A stretch of DNA of 64,000 bases. Origin: Pantoea vagans. Lineage in GTDB: Bacteria > Pseudomonadota > Gammaproteobacteria > Enterobacterales > Enterobacteriaceae. The notes beneath the pieces are model-generated. The model did not search any database and was not told where the DNA came from. It worked only from the letters and a program-made list of their open reading frames with translations. The stretch covers positions 1,116,001 through 1,180,000 of the forward strand of contig NZ_CP038853.1 of NCBI RefSeq assembly GCF_004792415.1, read 5' to 3'. Position 1 is the first letter of the stretch, and each line of letters opens with the position of its first letter. The position numbers were made by a program, and so were the translations under genes. Below are positions 20,794 to 31,590 of the stretch, piece after piece.

Positions 20794-20934
20794 AGCCTGC
20801 CCTTAACTGTATGAATTATTGGGAACCCTATGAGCATACCTGTTCTGCCTGGGGGCGGAAGGAAAGAAATCGTATATCTATATGTCCCCCGGCAATAAGC
20901 CCTGCGAAAAAGAGCATAAGGCGCGCTGATGAGT

Positions 20935-21702
20935 CTAGCGCACCTCATTGCGTGCCAGCTGCGGCCGGTAGCGATCGACCCACATGGCGGTGGCACCGCA
21001 AACGGCAACCGGCATGATCACGAGGTTCAGGATCGGAATCATAGTAAACAGGCTGGTGAGTGCGCCGAATTGCATATTCGCGGTTTTGTGGCGACGCAGG
21101 GCGTTCCGCATCTGCTGAAACGGCACTTTGTGGTTGTCGAACGGATAGTCGCAATACTGAATGGATAACATCCAGGCACTGAACAGGAACCACAGAACGG
21201 GCGCAACCGTCTGACCAAAGCCAGGAATAAAGTAGAGCAGCAGCAGTCCCAGCGCACGGGGCAGATAATAGCCCAGCTTTTGCAACTCACGCTTCATAAT
21301 GCGCGGCACATCTTTGAGCATTCCTGCCCAGCCGCTGTCAGGCAGGGGCTTGCCGGTCAGACGGCCTTCCAGCTGTTCGGCCAGCAGGCCGCAGAAAGGG
21401 GCGGCAATCAGGTTCGCCAGCGTCGAGAAGAAGTAGCTGAACACCAGCACAATCGCAATCACCGACAGCGGCCATAACAGATAGCTCAGCCACTGCAGCC
21501 AGTCGGGAATATGGGCCATCAGGCGTGGGATCCAGTCACCGAGACGATAGAACAGCCAGATGAATGCGCCACCGAGCATAATAATGTTAATCAGCAGCGG
21601 CATCACCACAAAGCGGCGAATACCAGGCAGACGGACCAGTTTCCAGCCCTGGCTAAAGTAGTGCGTGCCGTTAAAATCTGAGACCGAATTCTCAAGGGCC
21701 AT
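20935..21702 (-). CDS. cysZ: Sulfate transporter CysZ
   Basis: The 255-residue inner-membrane protein takes up sulfate for cysteine synthesis. Hydrophobic segments lie at about residues 32-52, 70-92, 145-175 and 210-232. Typical CysZ features are [12 protein letters not shown] near the N-terminus, [17 protein letters not shown] in the middle and [22 protein letters not shown] precedes the ATG. The neighbouring cysK fits its role. Confidence 0.94.
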   Translation of the reverse strand: MALENSVSDFNGTHYFSQGWKLVRLPGIRRFVVMPLLINIIMLGGAFIWLFYRLGDWIPRLMAHIPDWLQWLSYLLWPLSVIAIVLVFSYFFSTLANLIAAPFCGLLAEQLEGRLTGKPLPDSGWAGMLKDVPRIMKRELQKLGYYLPRALGLLLLYFIPGFGQTVAPVLWFLFSAWMLSIQYCDYPFDNHKVPFQQMRNALRRHKTANMQFGALTSLFTMIPILNLVIMPVAVCGATAMWVDRYRPQLARNEVR

Positions 21703-21920
21703 AAAGCCATTTCTCCTGAAAGTGTTAAGGCGCGCCCACTATAACCTGGCTTTTTCTCCAGGCCAGGTGCCGTTTGGGTAAAAAAACAGCGAAAAAGCGT
21801 GGGTTGCCTATCTTATTTGTCAGAAAATAGTGCACAGACTTGCACTTGTGTAGCAGGGCAAATACAGTTAGAGGATAAAGTTTGCCGCGGTGGCAAGGTA
21901 TTGGAACAACAGAGAATACA

Positions 21921-22919
21921 ATGATGCAGGATTTGCGTCTGATATTAATCGTTGTTGGCGCGATCGCCATTATAGCGCTCCTTCTTCACGGGCTGTGGAC
22001 CAGCCGTAAAGAGCGTTCGTCAGTGTTCCGCGATCGCCCGCACAAACGTCTGAAACAACGTGAAGAACATGATGAGCAGGACCTGATTGACGACGAAGAT
22101 GACGGCGTCGGTGAGGTTCGCGTTCGTTCTGATCGCAGCACACACCAGGAACCGCGTTTCGATGAGATTCGTGAGCCACAGCCAGAAGCGCCGCGTAAGC
22201 AAGCGCCTGCTGAGCCTGTGCGTCAGCCTGCGCCACGACCCGCACCGCAACCTGAACCAGAAAGCGATCCGCTTTTCAACACGGCGCCGAAGCCTGCTCC
22301 GCAGCCGCGCCCTGAACCGGTTCGTCAGCAGCCTGCACCGACTTTTGTCGCGCCGCCCGTTCAGGCTGACCCGCTGCTGGATCTCGATCCGCTGGAATCT
22401 GTCCAGCCCGCTCCGCAGTACCAGGCAGAACCTGAGCCACAGCCTGAAGTAACGCCGGCTCCCGCGCCTTCACAGCCTGTAGCGAAAGCGCCAGCTGAAA
22501 AACCGAAAGAAGCGGTACTGGTGCTGCATGTTGCCGCCCATTCGGGCGGTGAGCTGAACGGTGAGGCATTGTTGCAGGGGATTCTGCAGGCGGGCTTCCA
22601 GTTTGGTGAGATGAACATTTTCCATCGTCATCTCAGTCCTGCTGGCAGCGGTCCGGTTCTGTTCAGTCTGGCTAACATGGTTAAGCCAGGCTCGTTCAAC
22701 CCGGACCTGATGACCGATTTCAGCACGCCAGGCATCTCTATCTTTATGATGGTGCCTTCTTATGGTGACGCGAATCAGAACTTCAAGCTGATGCTGCAGT
22801 CGGCACAGCGTATCGCTGATGACGTTGGCGGTGTCGTGCTGGATGATGAGCGTCGCATGATGACGCCGCAGAAGCTGGAAACCTACAAAGCGCGTATCCG
22901 CGATGTGGTTGGCGTCTGA
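21921..22919 (+). CDS. zipA: Cell division protein ZipA
   Basis: The 332-residue protein anchors FtsZ rings to the inner membrane. It has one N-terminal TM helix (about residues 5-25), a short basic segment ([15 protein letters not shown]) and a long Pro/Gln/Ala/Glu-rich linker (about 60-190). The C-terminal globular FtsZ-binding domain follows ([19 protein letters not shown] to the end, with [23 protein letters not shown]). I use the ATG at 21921 because it gives the conserved [11 protein letters not shown]-terminus; the frame opens 39 bases earlier. It diverges from cysZ. Confidence 0.95.
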   Translation: MMQDLRLILIVVGAIAIIALLLHGLWTSRKERSSVFRDRPHKRLKQREEHDEQDLIDDEDDGVGEVRVRSDRSTHQEPRFDEIREPQPEAPRKQAPAEPVRQPAPRPAPQPEPESDPLFNTAPKPAPQPRPEPVRQQPAPTFVAPPVQADPLLDLDPLESVQPAPQYQAEPEPQPEVTPAPAPSQPVAKAPAEKPKEAVLVLHVAAHSGGELNGEALLQGILQAGFQFGEMNIFHRHLSPAGSGPVLFSLANMVKPGSFNPDLMTDFSTPGISIFMMVPSYGDANQNFKLMLQSAQRIADDVGGVVLDDERRMMTPQKLETYKARIRDVVGV

Positions 22920-22953
22920 GACCTGCGCTGACCGCTATCTGAATTGTTAAAAT

Positions 22954-22980
22954 AAACCCCCGCCTGTCGGGGGTTTTTTA
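22954..22980 (+). terminator. Rho-independent terminator of zipA
   Basis: The stem AAACCCCCG (22954-22962) pairs with CGGGGGTTT (22968-22976) and is followed by TTT. Confidence 0.9.
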
Positions 22981-22985
22981 TCTGA

Positions 22986-25013
<2,028 letters not shown>

Positions 25014-25014
25014 A

Positions 25015-25233
25015 ATGGATGAGCATCAACTGGTGGCGATAGCCAATACGCCTATGCCGTTTGGCAAATATAAAGGGCGGATGCTGATCGATCTGCCTGA
25101 GCCTTATCTGCTCTGGTTTGCTCGCAGTGGCGACTTTCCGTCTGGTCAGCTTGGTGATCTTATGCAGCTGACCCTGACCATAAAAACAGAAGGCCTGGAG
25201 GGATTAGTTAAGCCGCTCCAGGCCCGCACATAA
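25015..25233 (+). CDS. ypeB: Small protein YpeB (DUF3820)
   Basis: The 72-residue soluble protein has the same length as E. coli YpeB. The DUF3820 core MPFGKYKGRMLIDLPEPYLLWFAR is present. I start at ATG 25015, which overlaps nothing and gives the E. coli-like N-terminus; an in-frame GTG lies at 25006 inside ligA. Related DUF3820 domains occur with exonuclease modules in other proteins, but the function of YpeB alone is unknown. It is likely co-transcribed with ligA. Confidence 0.88.
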   Translation: MDEHQLVAIANTPMPFGKYKGRMLIDLPEPYLLWFARSGDFPSGQLGDLMQLTLTIKTEGLEGLVKPLQART

Positions 25234-25237
25234 TCGT

Positions 25238-25264
25238 GCCCGCACAGGCGGGCAACGGTTTTAC
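25238..25264 (+). terminator. Weak terminator after ypeB
   Basis: The stem GCCCGC (25238-25243) pairs with GCGGGC (25248-25253), followed after five bases by TTTTAC. It ends the ligA-ypeB unit in the convergent gap with yfeH. Confidence 0.55.
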
Positions 25265-26271
25265 TTCTGAGACTCCATCACTGAATCTTTCACCTGCAGA
25301 GCCTGCTGTTTCTCATTGGTCTTCTTGTAGCGACCGGCGATAAACGAGCAGACCATCAGCTGTACCTGATGGAAAATCATCAGCGGCAGCACAATAATCC
25401 CCACCGTACTGGCCGGGAACAGAATATTCGCCATCGGCACGCCATTCGCCAGACTCTTCTTCGAGCCACAAAACAGCACCACGATTTCATCGGCGCGCTT
25501 AAAGCGGAACAGACGCGAAGCCAGCAGATTGATGAGCAGCACGGCGGCCAGCAGAATAATGGAACCGGCCACAATCCACACCAGCGTCATTAACCCAACG
25601 CGATGCCAGATGCCATTAACCACGGCTTCACTGAAGGCGGAATAGACTACCAGCAGAATCGAAGTCTGGTCAGTTTTGCCAATCAGGCTGCGGTGTTTCT
25701 CAATCCAGCCACCGATCCAGCGACGTGAGAGGTGACCCAGGATGAAAGGCACCATCAGTTGCAGCATAATTTTACCGATTTGCTCCAGACCATCGCTCGG
25801 CGCGCTGCTGTGGATATCCATTACCAGATTCACCAGCAACGGTGAAATAAACACACCCAGCAGGCTCGATGCCGAGGCGCTGCACACCGCTGCCGCGACA
25901 TTCCCGCCCGCCATTGAGGTAAAGGCTATAGCAGACTGGACGGTAGCCGGCAGGATACAAAGGTAGATAAAGCCGGTATAAATTTCCGGGCCGACATCAA
26001 CCGGATGCCACCAGACCAGCAGCAGACCCAGTGCCGGAAACAGCACAAAGGTGCTGAACATGATCCACAGATGCAACTGCCAGTGACTGCTGCCTGCGAT
26101 GATCTTTTCACGCGAAAGTTTGGCACCGTGCATAAAGAACAACAGCGCTATCGCTGCCGTCGCGAGGTAACTGAAGATATCAACGTAGATCCCTTTTGCT
26201 GGCAGGAAAGAGGCCAGCAGCACGGTGATGATCAGTTTAACCATCATCGGGTCGAGTTTTAAAAAGCCCAT
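25261..26271 (-). CDS. yfeH: Bile acid:sodium symporter family protein YfeH
   Basis: The 336-residue inner-membrane protein has about nine to ten hydrophobic helices. It is close to E. coli YfeH (332 residues) of the SBF/BASS superfamily. Conserved stretches are FFMHGAKLSRE, LCILPATVQSAIAFTSMAGGNVAAAVCSASASSLLG and VLFCGSKKSLANGVPMANI. The transported solute is not established. It diverges from the LysR gene yfeR, a pairing that suggests local control. Confidence 0.9.
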   Translation of the reverse strand: MGFLKLDPMMVKLIITVLLASFLPAKGIYVDIFSYLATAAIALLFFMHGAKLSREKIIAGSSHWQLHLWIMFSTFVLFPALGLLLVWWHPVDVGPEIYTGFIYLCILPATVQSAIAFTSMAGGNVAAAVCSASASSLLGVFISPLLVNLVMDIHSSAPSDGLEQIGKIMLQLMVPFILGHLSRRWIGGWIEKHRSLIGKTDQTSILLVVYSAFSEAVVNGIWHRVGLMTLVWIVAGSIILLAAVLLINLLASRLFRFKRADEIVVLFCGSKKSLANGVPMANILFPASTVGIIVLPLMIFHQVQLMVCSFIAGRYKKTNEKQQALQVKDSVMESQK

Positions 26272-26290
26272 TGTTAAATTCCGGTAAATT

Positions 26291-26347
26291 ATTCAATAGC
26301 GCGATTGTGCGGCAAGTAGTTTTAGAAATAAAATTGATTTATTGAAT
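26291..26347. promoter_or_regulatory. Inverted repeat in the yfeH-yfeR divergent gap
   Basis: ATTCAATA (26291-26298) and TATTGAAT (26340-26347) form an eight-base inverted repeat in the 95-base AT-rich gap. It may be part of a YfeR operator, but the wide spacing makes chance a real alternative. Confidence 0.3.
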
Positions 26348-26366
26348 TAATCTATGAGCGCAATCG

Positions 26367-27287
26367 ATGAATTACACCCTGCGTCAGCTGCGAACGTTTA
26401 TTGCCGTGGCCCACTATGGTGGCTTCAGTCAGGCAGGGCAGGCGATAGGCCTGAGCCAGTCGGCAGTCAGCCACAGTATTAAAGAACTGGAAGCCGAAAC
26501 CGGCGTGCGGTTGCTGGACAGAACCACCCGGGAGGTGATGCTGACGGAGGCGGGAAAACAGCTGGCGTCACGCATGGAGCGCCTGCTGGAGGAGATTCAT
26601 ACCACGCTACTGGATATCCGCAGTTTTGGCGAGCAGCGCAGTGGCACCGTCAGAGTGGCAGCCAGCCAGACCATTTCCGCGCATCTGATGCCGCAATGTC
26701 TGGCCGCCAGCCAGCATCATTTTCCCGATATCAAAGTGATTCTTCACGATCGCGCCCAGCAATGGGTGCTGCAAAGTGTGCGTAACGCGGAAGTCGATTT
26801 CGGCATCGTGATTGGGCCGCTCAGCGACAGCGATTTCGACAGCATTGCTATTCTGGATGAGCCTTTCCTGCTGCTATGTCGCGAAGATGATCCGCTGGCG
26901 AAAGTGGAAAGGGCTGAATGGGCGATGCTCGATGGCCGCACGATGGTATTGCAGGATTACGCTTCCGGCAGTCGGGTTCTGATTGATGCGGCAATGCAGC
27001 AGCAGAATATCAGGGCTGAAGTCGTGCAGGAGATTGGTCATCCCGCCACGTTATTCCCGATGGTACAGGTGGGAATCGGCATCAGTATTCTGCCTGCGCT
27101 GGCGTTACCCTTACCAGCGGATCGCGCCCTCACGGTGCGGCGTCTCTATCCGGAAATTAATCGTAGCCTGACGCTAATTAAACGTAAAAACCGCTCGCTG
27201 ACCCCGGCTGCCGAAGCGATCTGGCAGGAGGTGCGCCAGCAGGCGATGCTGCTGGCGCAACAACGCGCGGTTAAACCGGCGTTTTAG
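26367..27287 (+). CDS. yfeR: LysR-family transcriptional regulator YfeR
   Basis: The 306-residue regulator has an N-terminal winged HTH (about residues 1-60, [38 protein letters not shown]). A LysR substrate-binding domain follows (about 88-295). It matches E. coli YfeR (308 residues), including [15 protein letters not shown] and [14 protein letters not shown]. coli and Salmonella YfeR are linked to yfeH and osmotic response. The stop overlaps the convergent FlxA-like gene by three bases. Confidence 0.9.
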   Translation: MNYTLRQLRTFIAVAHYGGFSQAGQAIGLSQSAVSHSIKELEAETGVRLLDRTTREVMLTEAGKQLASRMERLLEEIHTTLLDIRSFGEQRSGTVRVAASQTISAHLMPQCLAASQHHFPDIKVILHDRAQQWVLQSVRNAEVDFGIVIGPLSDSDFDSIAILDEPFLLLCREDDPLAKVERAEWAMLDGRTMVLQDYASGSRVLIDAAMQQQNIRAEVVQEIGHPATLFPMVQVGIGISILPALALPLPADRALTVRRLYPEINRSLTLIKRKNRSLTPAAEAIWQEVRQQAMLLAQQRAVKPAF

Positions 27288-27628
27288 ATATAAACGTCAA
27301 CTTTGTTAGTATCGGTTGGGCGGTTAATCCCGTCCGCTTTGATCTCACTGACGGGCGAACTGTCACTTTTTGGCTGATCCTGCTCAGCCTGCTTCTGTTC
27401 CAGTTGCGCAATCTGCGCCTGCAGCATGGTGATTTGTGACTGGTACATCTGCTGCATCTCAGACTTCTGTTCGTCAGTCAGTTCTTTATTGTCAGCCAGC
27501 TCCTTAACCTGCGTTAACACACCCTGAATCTGTTTATTCAGCGCCGCAACCTGCGAGGCCACACTGCCGCCGCCGCTGTCACCGCTACTGACCGCACTGC
27601 TTAAAATTCCGGAAATTGAAGACATCAT
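27284..27628 (-). CDS. FlxA-like family protein
   Basis: The 114-residue protein has a Ser/Gly-rich N-terminus (about residues 1-22), a central amphipathic coiled coil (about 23-80, rich in Gln, Leu and Lys, including [16 protein letters not shown]) and a polar tail. This matches the FlxA-like family. FlxA in E. coli is flagellum-regulated, but there are no flagellar genes here, so I do not infer a role. I use ATG 27628 with GGGAGA just upstream; the frame opens further at 27664. Confidence 0.75.
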   Translation of the reverse strand: MMSSISGILSSAVSSGDSGGGSVASQVAALNKQIQGVLTQVKELADNKELTDEQKSEMQQMYQSQITMLQAQIAQLEQKQAEQDQPKSDSSPVSEIKADGINRPTDTNKVDVYI

Positions 27629-27749
27629 TTTCTCCCTGTAAGTGGTCACATACGTTATCGGCACGCTGCGAAACGACTTGAGAGCTCAAAGTGTTAAGGT
27701 TCTGAAAAGGTAGGTGACGTTAAATCCTCACAGCAGAGCTGTGCCCTGG

Positions 27750-27778
27750 AAACGATAAAAGCGCCCCGAAGGCGCTTT
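27750..27778 (-). terminator. Third repeat-borne terminator (distal end of tRNA operon)
   Basis: The stem AAAGCGCC (27758-27765) pairs with GGCGCTTT (27771-27778). On the minus strand it is followed by TTTTATCG. Confidence 0.8.
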
Positions 27779-27782
27779 TTTC

Positions 27783-27934
27783 TGAATGGGTGGGTCGTGC
27801 AGGATAGCCTCGGCCCATCGTGGGCCTCGCCCTCTGGGTGATGCTGTCGCATCAGCCTGTATCGCCGGGCGATTCAGTCGAACCTGCAGCAGGTTCTCAT
27901 CCTGCACGGTAGAGACCGTGCCCCGGAAACGAAA
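27783..27934 (-). ncRNA. RtT-like RNA, copy 2 (distal)
   Basis: The second unit is about 95% identical to the first by eye. It keeps the GATGCGACAGCATC and GCCCACGATGGGCC stem blocks, and some differences lie within or beside the stems. It is followed by a third terminator, after which the repeat ends. Boundaries are approximate. Confidence 0.5.
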
Positions 27935-27955
27935 AAAGCGCCCAAAAGGCGCTTT
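27930..27955 (-). terminator. Second repeat-borne terminator
   Basis: The stem AAAGCGCC (27935-27942) pairs with GGCGCTTT (27948-27955). The minus strand continues with six T bases. Confidence 0.8.
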
Positions 27956-27959
27956 ATTC

Positions 27960-28111
27960 TGAATTGGTGGGTCGTGCAGGATAGCCTCGGCCCATCCTGG
28001 GCCTCGCCCTCCGGGTGATGCTGTCGCATCAGCCTGAATCGCCGGGCGATTCAGTCGAACCTGCGGCAGGTTCTCATCCTGCACGGTAGAGTCCGCGCCC
28101 CGGAAACGAAA
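27960..28111 (-). ncRNA. RtT-like RNA, copy 1 (proximal to tRNA-Lys)
   Basis: This is the body of the first 177-base unit after the tRNA-Lys terminator. It contains several self-complementary blocks: GAATCGCCCGGCGATTC, CTGATGCGACAGCATCA and GGCCCAGGATGGGCC. It therefore looks like a structured RNA rather than a coding sequence. It ends in a tRNA-Lys tail copy. In E. coli the equivalent piece accumulates as RtT RNA after tyrT processing. Boundaries are approximate; transcription past the first terminator is inferred. Confidence 0.55.
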
Positions 28112-28132
28112 AAAGCGCCCAAAAGGCGCTTT
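28106..28132 (-). terminator. First terminator, directly after tRNA-Lys
   Basis: The stem AAAGCGCC (28112-28119) pairs with GGCGCTTT (28125-28132), ten bases after the tRNA-Lys CCA. The minus strand continues with six T bases. Confidence 0.85.
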
Positions 28133-28141
28133 ATTCTGAAT

Positions 28142-28217
28142 TGGTGGGTCGTGCAGGATTCGAACCTGCGACCAATTGATTAAAAGTCAACTGCTCTACC
28201 AACTGAGCTAACGACCC
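28142..28217 (-). tRNA. tRNA-Lys (anticodon TTT)
   Basis: A 76-base cloverleaf with encoded CCA. The acceptor arm GGGTCGT pairs with ACGACCC, the anticodon loop is CTTTTAA and the T arm GCAGGTTCGAATCCTGC is canonical. It is the last tRNA of a Val4-Lys operon, the equivalent of E. coli valUXY-lysV. Confidence 0.97.
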
Positions 28218-28221
28218 GAAG

Positions 28222-28297
28222 TGGTGGGTGATGACGGGTTCGAACCGCCGACCCCCTCCTTGTAAGGGAGATGCTCTACCAACTGAGCTAATCACCC
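28222..28297 (-). tRNA. tRNA-Val (anticodon TAC), copy 4 from the promoter
   Basis: A 76-base cloverleaf with encoded CCA, acceptor GGGTGAT/ATCACCC and anticodon loop CTTACAA. It is identical to its three neighbours by eye. Only four bases separate it from tRNA-Lys. Confidence 0.97.
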
Positions 28298-28331
28298 ACT
28301 TCGTACTTCGATACTGCTAACAGGCAAGATA

Positions 28332-28407
28332 TGGTGGGTGATGACGGGTTCGAACCGCCGACCCCCTCCTTGTAAGGGAGATGCTCTACCAACTGAGCTA
28401 ATCACCC
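28332..28407 (-). tRNA. tRNA-Val (anticodon TAC), copy 3
   Basis: Identical cloverleaf, 110 bases from the neighbouring copies, with the same 34-base spacer on either side. Confidence 0.97.
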
Positions 28408-28441
28408 ACTTCGTACTTCGATACTGCTAACAGGCAAGATA

Positions 28442-28517
28442 TGGTGGGTGATGACGGGTTCGAACCGCCGACCCCCTCCTTGTAAGGGAGATGCTCTACC
28501 AACTGAGCTAATCACCC
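28442..28517 (-). tRNA. tRNA-Val (anticodon TAC), copy 2
   Basis: Identical cloverleaf. Its upstream spacer (28518-28557) differs from the two downstream spacers. Confidence 0.97.
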
Positions 28518-28557
28518 ATATCTTCATACCTGTTCACTGCGGGCACCCTGTTAAGAG

Positions 28558-28633
28558 TGGTGGGTGATGACGGGTTCGAACCGCCGACCCCCTCCTTGTA
28601 AGGGAGATGCTCTACCAACTGAGCTAATCACCC
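28558..28633 (-). tRNA. tRNA-Val (anticodon TAC), copy 1 (promoter-proximal)
   Basis: Identical cloverleaf, the first gene of the operon, 17 bases after the -10 element. Confidence 0.97.
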
Positions 28634-28650
28634 CCGCTGTGTGGAGTCGC

Positions 28651-28678
28651 ATTATAGGGATAGTTGATTTTGAGTCAA
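28651..28678 (-). promoter_or_regulatory. Strong sigma-70 promoter of the tRNA-Val/Lys operon
   Basis: On the minus strand TTGACT, a 16-base spacer and the perfect -10 TATAAT are followed by a GC-rich discriminator GCGACTCC. Such a discriminator is typical of stable-RNA promoters under stringent control. Confidence 0.85.
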
Positions 28679-28801
28679 CGCTTTTTAAAACATAAATGTG
28701 CGTTCGGTTTATTTTTAAACATCCTGTTGCGCTTTTAGTCAATGTGCTGGTTTTACTGGCAGAAAAGCCCCTTTTCCCGGAGAGCAACCGGCGGGCATGC
28801 A

Positions 28802-28829
28802 TTGAGGATTCACCGTCAGATGCTAGAAT
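28802..28829 (+). promoter_or_regulatory. Putative gltX promoter
   Basis: TTGAGG, a 16-base spacer and TAGAAT stand about 77 bases before gltX, divergent from the tRNA operon promoter. Confidence 0.5.
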
Positions 28830-28905
28830 GTGCCCACTGTTTTTTCGCGTCTAACCTGTTTTTTGTCATCCAGACAGAGAACCCGCGCATCTAAGGCAAT
28901 ACTCA

Positions 28906-30321
28906 ATGAAAATCAAAACACGCTTCGCGCCCAGCCCGACCGGTTATCTGCATGTCGGTGGCGCCCGTACCGCACTTTACTCCTGGCTCTTTGCGCGTCA
29001 TAACCAGGGCGAGTTTGTGCTGCGTATTGAAGATACCGATCTGGAACGCTCCACGCCGGAAGCTATCGAAGCCATCATGGATGGCATGAACTGGCTCAGC
29101 CTCGACTGGAACGAAGGCCCTTACTACCAGACTAAACGTTTTGATCGCTACAACGCGGTCATTGATGAAATGCTGGAAGCGGGCACGGCTTACAAATGCT
29201 ACTGCTCTAAAGAGCGTCTGGAAGCCCTGCGTGAAGAGCAGATGGCCAACAACGAAAAGCCGCGTTACGACGGCCGCTGCCGTGACAGCCATGAACATCA
29301 TGCCAAGGACGAGCCGTGTGTGGTGCGCTTCCGCAACCCGCAGGAAGGATCGGTCATCTTCGACGACCAGATCCGTGGTCCGATTGAGTTCAGCAACCAG
29401 GAACTGGATGATCTGATTATCCGCCGCACCGATGGTTCGCCAACCTACAACTTCTGCGTCGTGGTGGATGACTGGGATATGGGCATCACGCACGTTATTC
29501 GCGGTGAAGACCACATCAACAACACACCACGTCAGATCAACATTCTCAAAGCCATTGGTGCGCAGGTTCCGGTCTATGCCCATGTCTCGATGATCCTGGG
29601 CGATGATGGTAAAAAGCTCTCCAAGCGTCATGGCGCAGTAGGGGTGATGCAGTATCGTGATGATGGCTATCTGCCAGAAGCGTTGCTCAACTACCTGGTT
29701 CGTCTGGGCTGGTCACATGGCGATCAGGAAATTTTCAGCGTGCCTGAAATGACTGAGCTGTTTACTCTGGATGCCGTCAGCAAGTCTGCCAGTGCGTTCA
29801 ACACCGAGAAACTGCAGTGGCTGAACCATCACTACATCAATACGCTGCCGCCAGAATATGTGGCGACGCATCTGCAGTGGCATATTGAAGAGCAGAAAAT
29901 TGACACCCGCACCGGGCCGGAACTGGCGAAACTGGTTAGTCTGCTGGGCGAGCGCTGCAAAACGCTTAAAGAGATGGCGGCGTCCTGTCGCTATTTCTAT
30001 GAAGACTTTGCAGAGTTTGATGCTGATGCCGCGAAGAAACATCTTCGTCCGGTGGCGCGTCAGCCGCTGGAAGTGGTGCGCGATAAGCTGGCCGCCATCA
30101 CTGAGTGGAACGCTGAAAACGTCCATCAGGCGATTCAGAGCACCGCAGATGAGCTGGAGGTGGGGATGGGTAAAGTCGGTATGCCGCTGCGTGTGGCGGT
30201 GACCGGCGCCGGTCAGTCACCGGGTCTGGACGTCACTGTTGAAGCGATTGGCCGCAGCCGCAGTGTGGCACGAATTGAGCAGGCTCTGACCTTTATCAGT
30301 GAGCGTGAAGCACAGGCTTAA
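28906..30321 (+). CDS. gltX: Glutamate-tRNA ligase
   Basis: The 471-residue class I synthetase charges tRNA-Glu. The HIGH-type motif is [15 protein letters not shown] near residue 10 and the KMSKS-type motif is [11 protein letters not shown]. The E. coli-type zinc site is visible as [11 protein letters not shown] with a later C-x-D-S-H region. The anticodon-binding helical domain fills the last 150 residues. Its length equals E. coli GltX. Confidence 0.97.
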   Translation: MKIKTRFAPSPTGYLHVGGARTALYSWLFARHNQGEFVLRIEDTDLERSTPEAIEAIMDGMNWLSLDWNEGPYYQTKRFDRYNAVIDEMLEAGTAYKCYCSKERLEALREEQMANNEKPRYDGRCRDSHEHHAKDEPCVVRFRNPQEGSVIFDDQIRGPIEFSNQELDDLIIRRTDGSPTYNFCVVVDDWDMGITHVIRGEDHINNTPRQINILKAIGAQVPVYAHVSMILGDDGKKLSKRHGAVGVMQYRDDGYLPEALLNYLVRLGWSHGDQEIFSVPEMTELFTLDAVSKSASAFNTEKLQWLNHHYINTLPPEYVATHLQWHIEEQKIDTRTGPELAKLVSLLGERCKTLKEMAASCRYFYEDFAEFDADAAKKHLRPVARQPLEVVRDKLAAITEWNAENVHQAIQSTADELEVGMGKVGMPLRVAVTGAGQSPGLDVTVEAIGRSRSVARIEQALTFISEREAQA

Positions 30322-30330
30322 TAAACTTAG

Positions 30331-30360
30331 CCGGAAGCGTCACGCTTCCGGTTTCTTTAC
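30331..30360 (+). terminator. Terminator of gltX (likely bidirectional)
   Basis: The stem CCGGAAGCG (30331-30339) pairs with CGCTTCCGG (30343-30351), followed by TTTCTTTAC. It lies in the convergent gap with the YfeC-like gene. Confidence 0.85.
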
Positions 30361-30363
30361 TCT

Positions 30364-30690
30364 TCACCAATTCCCAGACGCTGCATTACGCCCTAACGCG
30401 GTGAACTGATCCTGTTCATCCTGACTCATTTGCTGGATGGAACTTATCAATAACGCAGGTAAAGAATTAGCCACTGCACCATAGGTCGCGGCGGGTTCGT
30501 TGAGATTGCGTGTCGACTGAATAAAACTTTTTACGCGTTCATCAATATGAATCAGACGCGCCTTACCGCCTTGTACACCGGGCTTTGGCGTGGTTGTCCA
30601 ATTCTCTCGCTTGATCCATTTATTCACCGTTTGCCGACTGTAACCCGTTTCTGCAGCCAGCTCTTCGGGAGTAAGCCATTCCTTTTTCAC
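30364..30690 (-). CDS. YfeC-like DNA-binding protein (DUF1323)
   Basis: The 108-residue protein has an N-terminal MerR/Xis-like winged helix (TPEELAAETGYSRQTVNKWIKRENWTT) followed by PGVQGGKARLIHID and a helical tail. It matches the E. coli YfeC/YfeD paralogues that lie next to gltX; only one copy is present here, so I do not choose a symbol. The start is GTG at 30690 with AGGGAT upstream. E. coli YfeC has been proposed to be a DNA-binding regulator. Confidence 0.85.
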   Translation of the reverse strand: MKKEWLTPEELAAETGYSRQTVNKWIKRENWTTTPKPGVQGGKARLIHIDERVKSFIQSTRNLNEPAATYGAVANSLPALLISSIQQMSQDEQDQFTALGRNAASGNW

Positions 30691-30757
30691 GATGCTATCC
30701 CTGTTAAATACATTAGCGGTACATATTACAGCAAAACGTAACGGGGGAAAGTAACTG

Positions 30758-30794
30758 AAGCTGAAATTGCCTTTTGTCTTTTGACAAAAGGCAA
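30758..30794 (-). terminator. Terminator of the FNT gene
   Basis: A perfect 12-base-pair stem (TTGCCTTTTGTC 30767-30778 with GACAAAAGGCAA 30783-30794) follows the FNT stop, then TTTC on the minus strand. Confidence 0.75.
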
Positions 30795-30801
30795 AACAGG
30801 A

Positions 30802-31590
30802 TTACTGCGGGTTGCTGGCAGGTTCTGCGGCAGGGCGGAAGGCAAGGAAGTAGGCCAGGCCAACGAAGACGGCACCGCCCACGGCATTGCCCAGGAAGAC
30901 GGCGACAAAGTTAGGCAGATACTCTGCCCAGCTCATCTGACCGGCAAAAATGGCAGCCGGGATGATAAACATGTTGGCGACAACGTGCTGGAAGCCAATG
31001 GCAACAAACGCCATTACCGGGAACCACATGCCGAAGATTTTGCCGACCACATCTTTACTGGCGAACGCCAGCCACACCGCCAGACACACCAGCCAGTTAC
31101 AGCCAATGCCTGAAATAAAGGCGTGCAGGAAATCGGCATGAACTTTTGCAGAGGCAATCGCAACGGTTTTTTTCAGGTAATCGCCTTCGGTCATGCCCAG
31201 CATATGGCCAAAGAACCAGGCGACAGCCACGCTGCCGAGGAAGTTCGCCAGCGTCACCCAGAACCAGTTCCGCGCCACGCTCATAAAGCTGATGCGGCGG
31301 GCGAACCAGGCTACCGGCAGGGTCATCATATTACCGGTCAGCAGCTCACCCCCTGCCAGCACGGTCATGATGATACCTACCGGGAAGACAGCGGCACCTA
31401 ACAGGCCACCAAACGAGCCCCACTCAGCCGGCAGGGTGTTTATCACGTGAAGATCCAGCAGGAAGCCGGTCGCAATAAATGCGCCCGCCATGAAGCCGAG
31501 AATCAGGAGGATGCTGACAGGCGCACGGCTTTTTGCCACGCCTGACTGGATCGCCAGTTGTGCGATTTCTTTAGGTGTATGCAGCGACAT
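30802..31590 (-). CDS. Formate/nitrite transporter (FNT) family channel
   Basis: The 262-residue inner-membrane protein has six hydrophobic helices and FNT landmarks: GGELLTGNMMTLPVA (first half-helix loop), GIGCNWLVCLAVWLA and FQHVVANMF with the pore His. FNT pentamers pass formate, nitrite or hydrosulfide. This member is not clearly FocA or NirC, and no pfl or nir genes lie nearby, so the substrate is left open. It is a single-gene unit with its own terminator; 359 bases of gene-free sequence upstream (31591-31949) hold its promoter region and the tRNA-Ala promoter. Confidence 0.88.
   Translation of the reverse strand: MSLHTPKEIAQLAIQSGVAKSRAPVSILLILGFMAGAFIATGFLLDLHVINTLPAEWGSFGGLLGAAVFPVGIIMTVLAGGELLTGNMMTLPVAWFARRISFMSVARNWFWVTLANFLGSVAVAWFFGHMLGMTEGDYLKKTVAIASAKVHADFLHAFISGIGCNWLVCLAVWLAFASKDVVGKIFGMWFPVMAFVAIGFQHVVANMFIIPAAIFAGQMSWAEYLPNFVAVFLGNAVGGAVFVGLAYFLAFRPAAEPASNPQ

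Larger units (their letters stand above)
27758..28144 (-). repeat. 177-base tandem repeats carrying copies of the tRNA-Lys 3' end (tyrT/RtT-like)
   Basis: On the minus strand, directly after tRNA-Lys, a 177-base unit is present twice plus a third partial copy. Each unit consists of a terminator hairpin, a body of about 125 bases and then a copy of the last bases of tRNA-Lys (TCCTGCACGACCCACC). The tRNA-tail positions are 27791, 27968 and 28145 (the true tRNA), exactly 177 apart. The hairpins at 27758, 27935 and 28112 have the same period. This is the same design as the E. coli tyrT operon, where 178-base repeats contain the tRNA-Tyr end and yield RtT RNA. Confidence 0.85.
28222..28441 (-). 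repeat. 110-base tandem duplication of tRNA-Val plus spacer
   Basis: The 34-base spacers at 28298-28331 and 28408-28441 are identical (acttcgtacttcgatactgc onward), and the tRNA bodies are identical. The region therefore arose by, or is kept uniform by, recombination between 110-base units. Confidence 0.85.

Noticed and set aside
27728..28084. A 118-codon open frame on the minus strand with an internal repeat
   Set aside because: It covers the 177-base RtT-like repeats, has no ribosome-binding site and its internal repeat simply mirrors the DNA repeat. E. coli tyrT repeats hold a similar frame (tpr), but nothing here supports translation.
28222..28633. Regularly spaced repeats that could suggest a CRISPR array
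   Set aside because: The repeats are four tRNA-Val genes with canonical cloverleaves, and the spacers are duplicated rather than unique.
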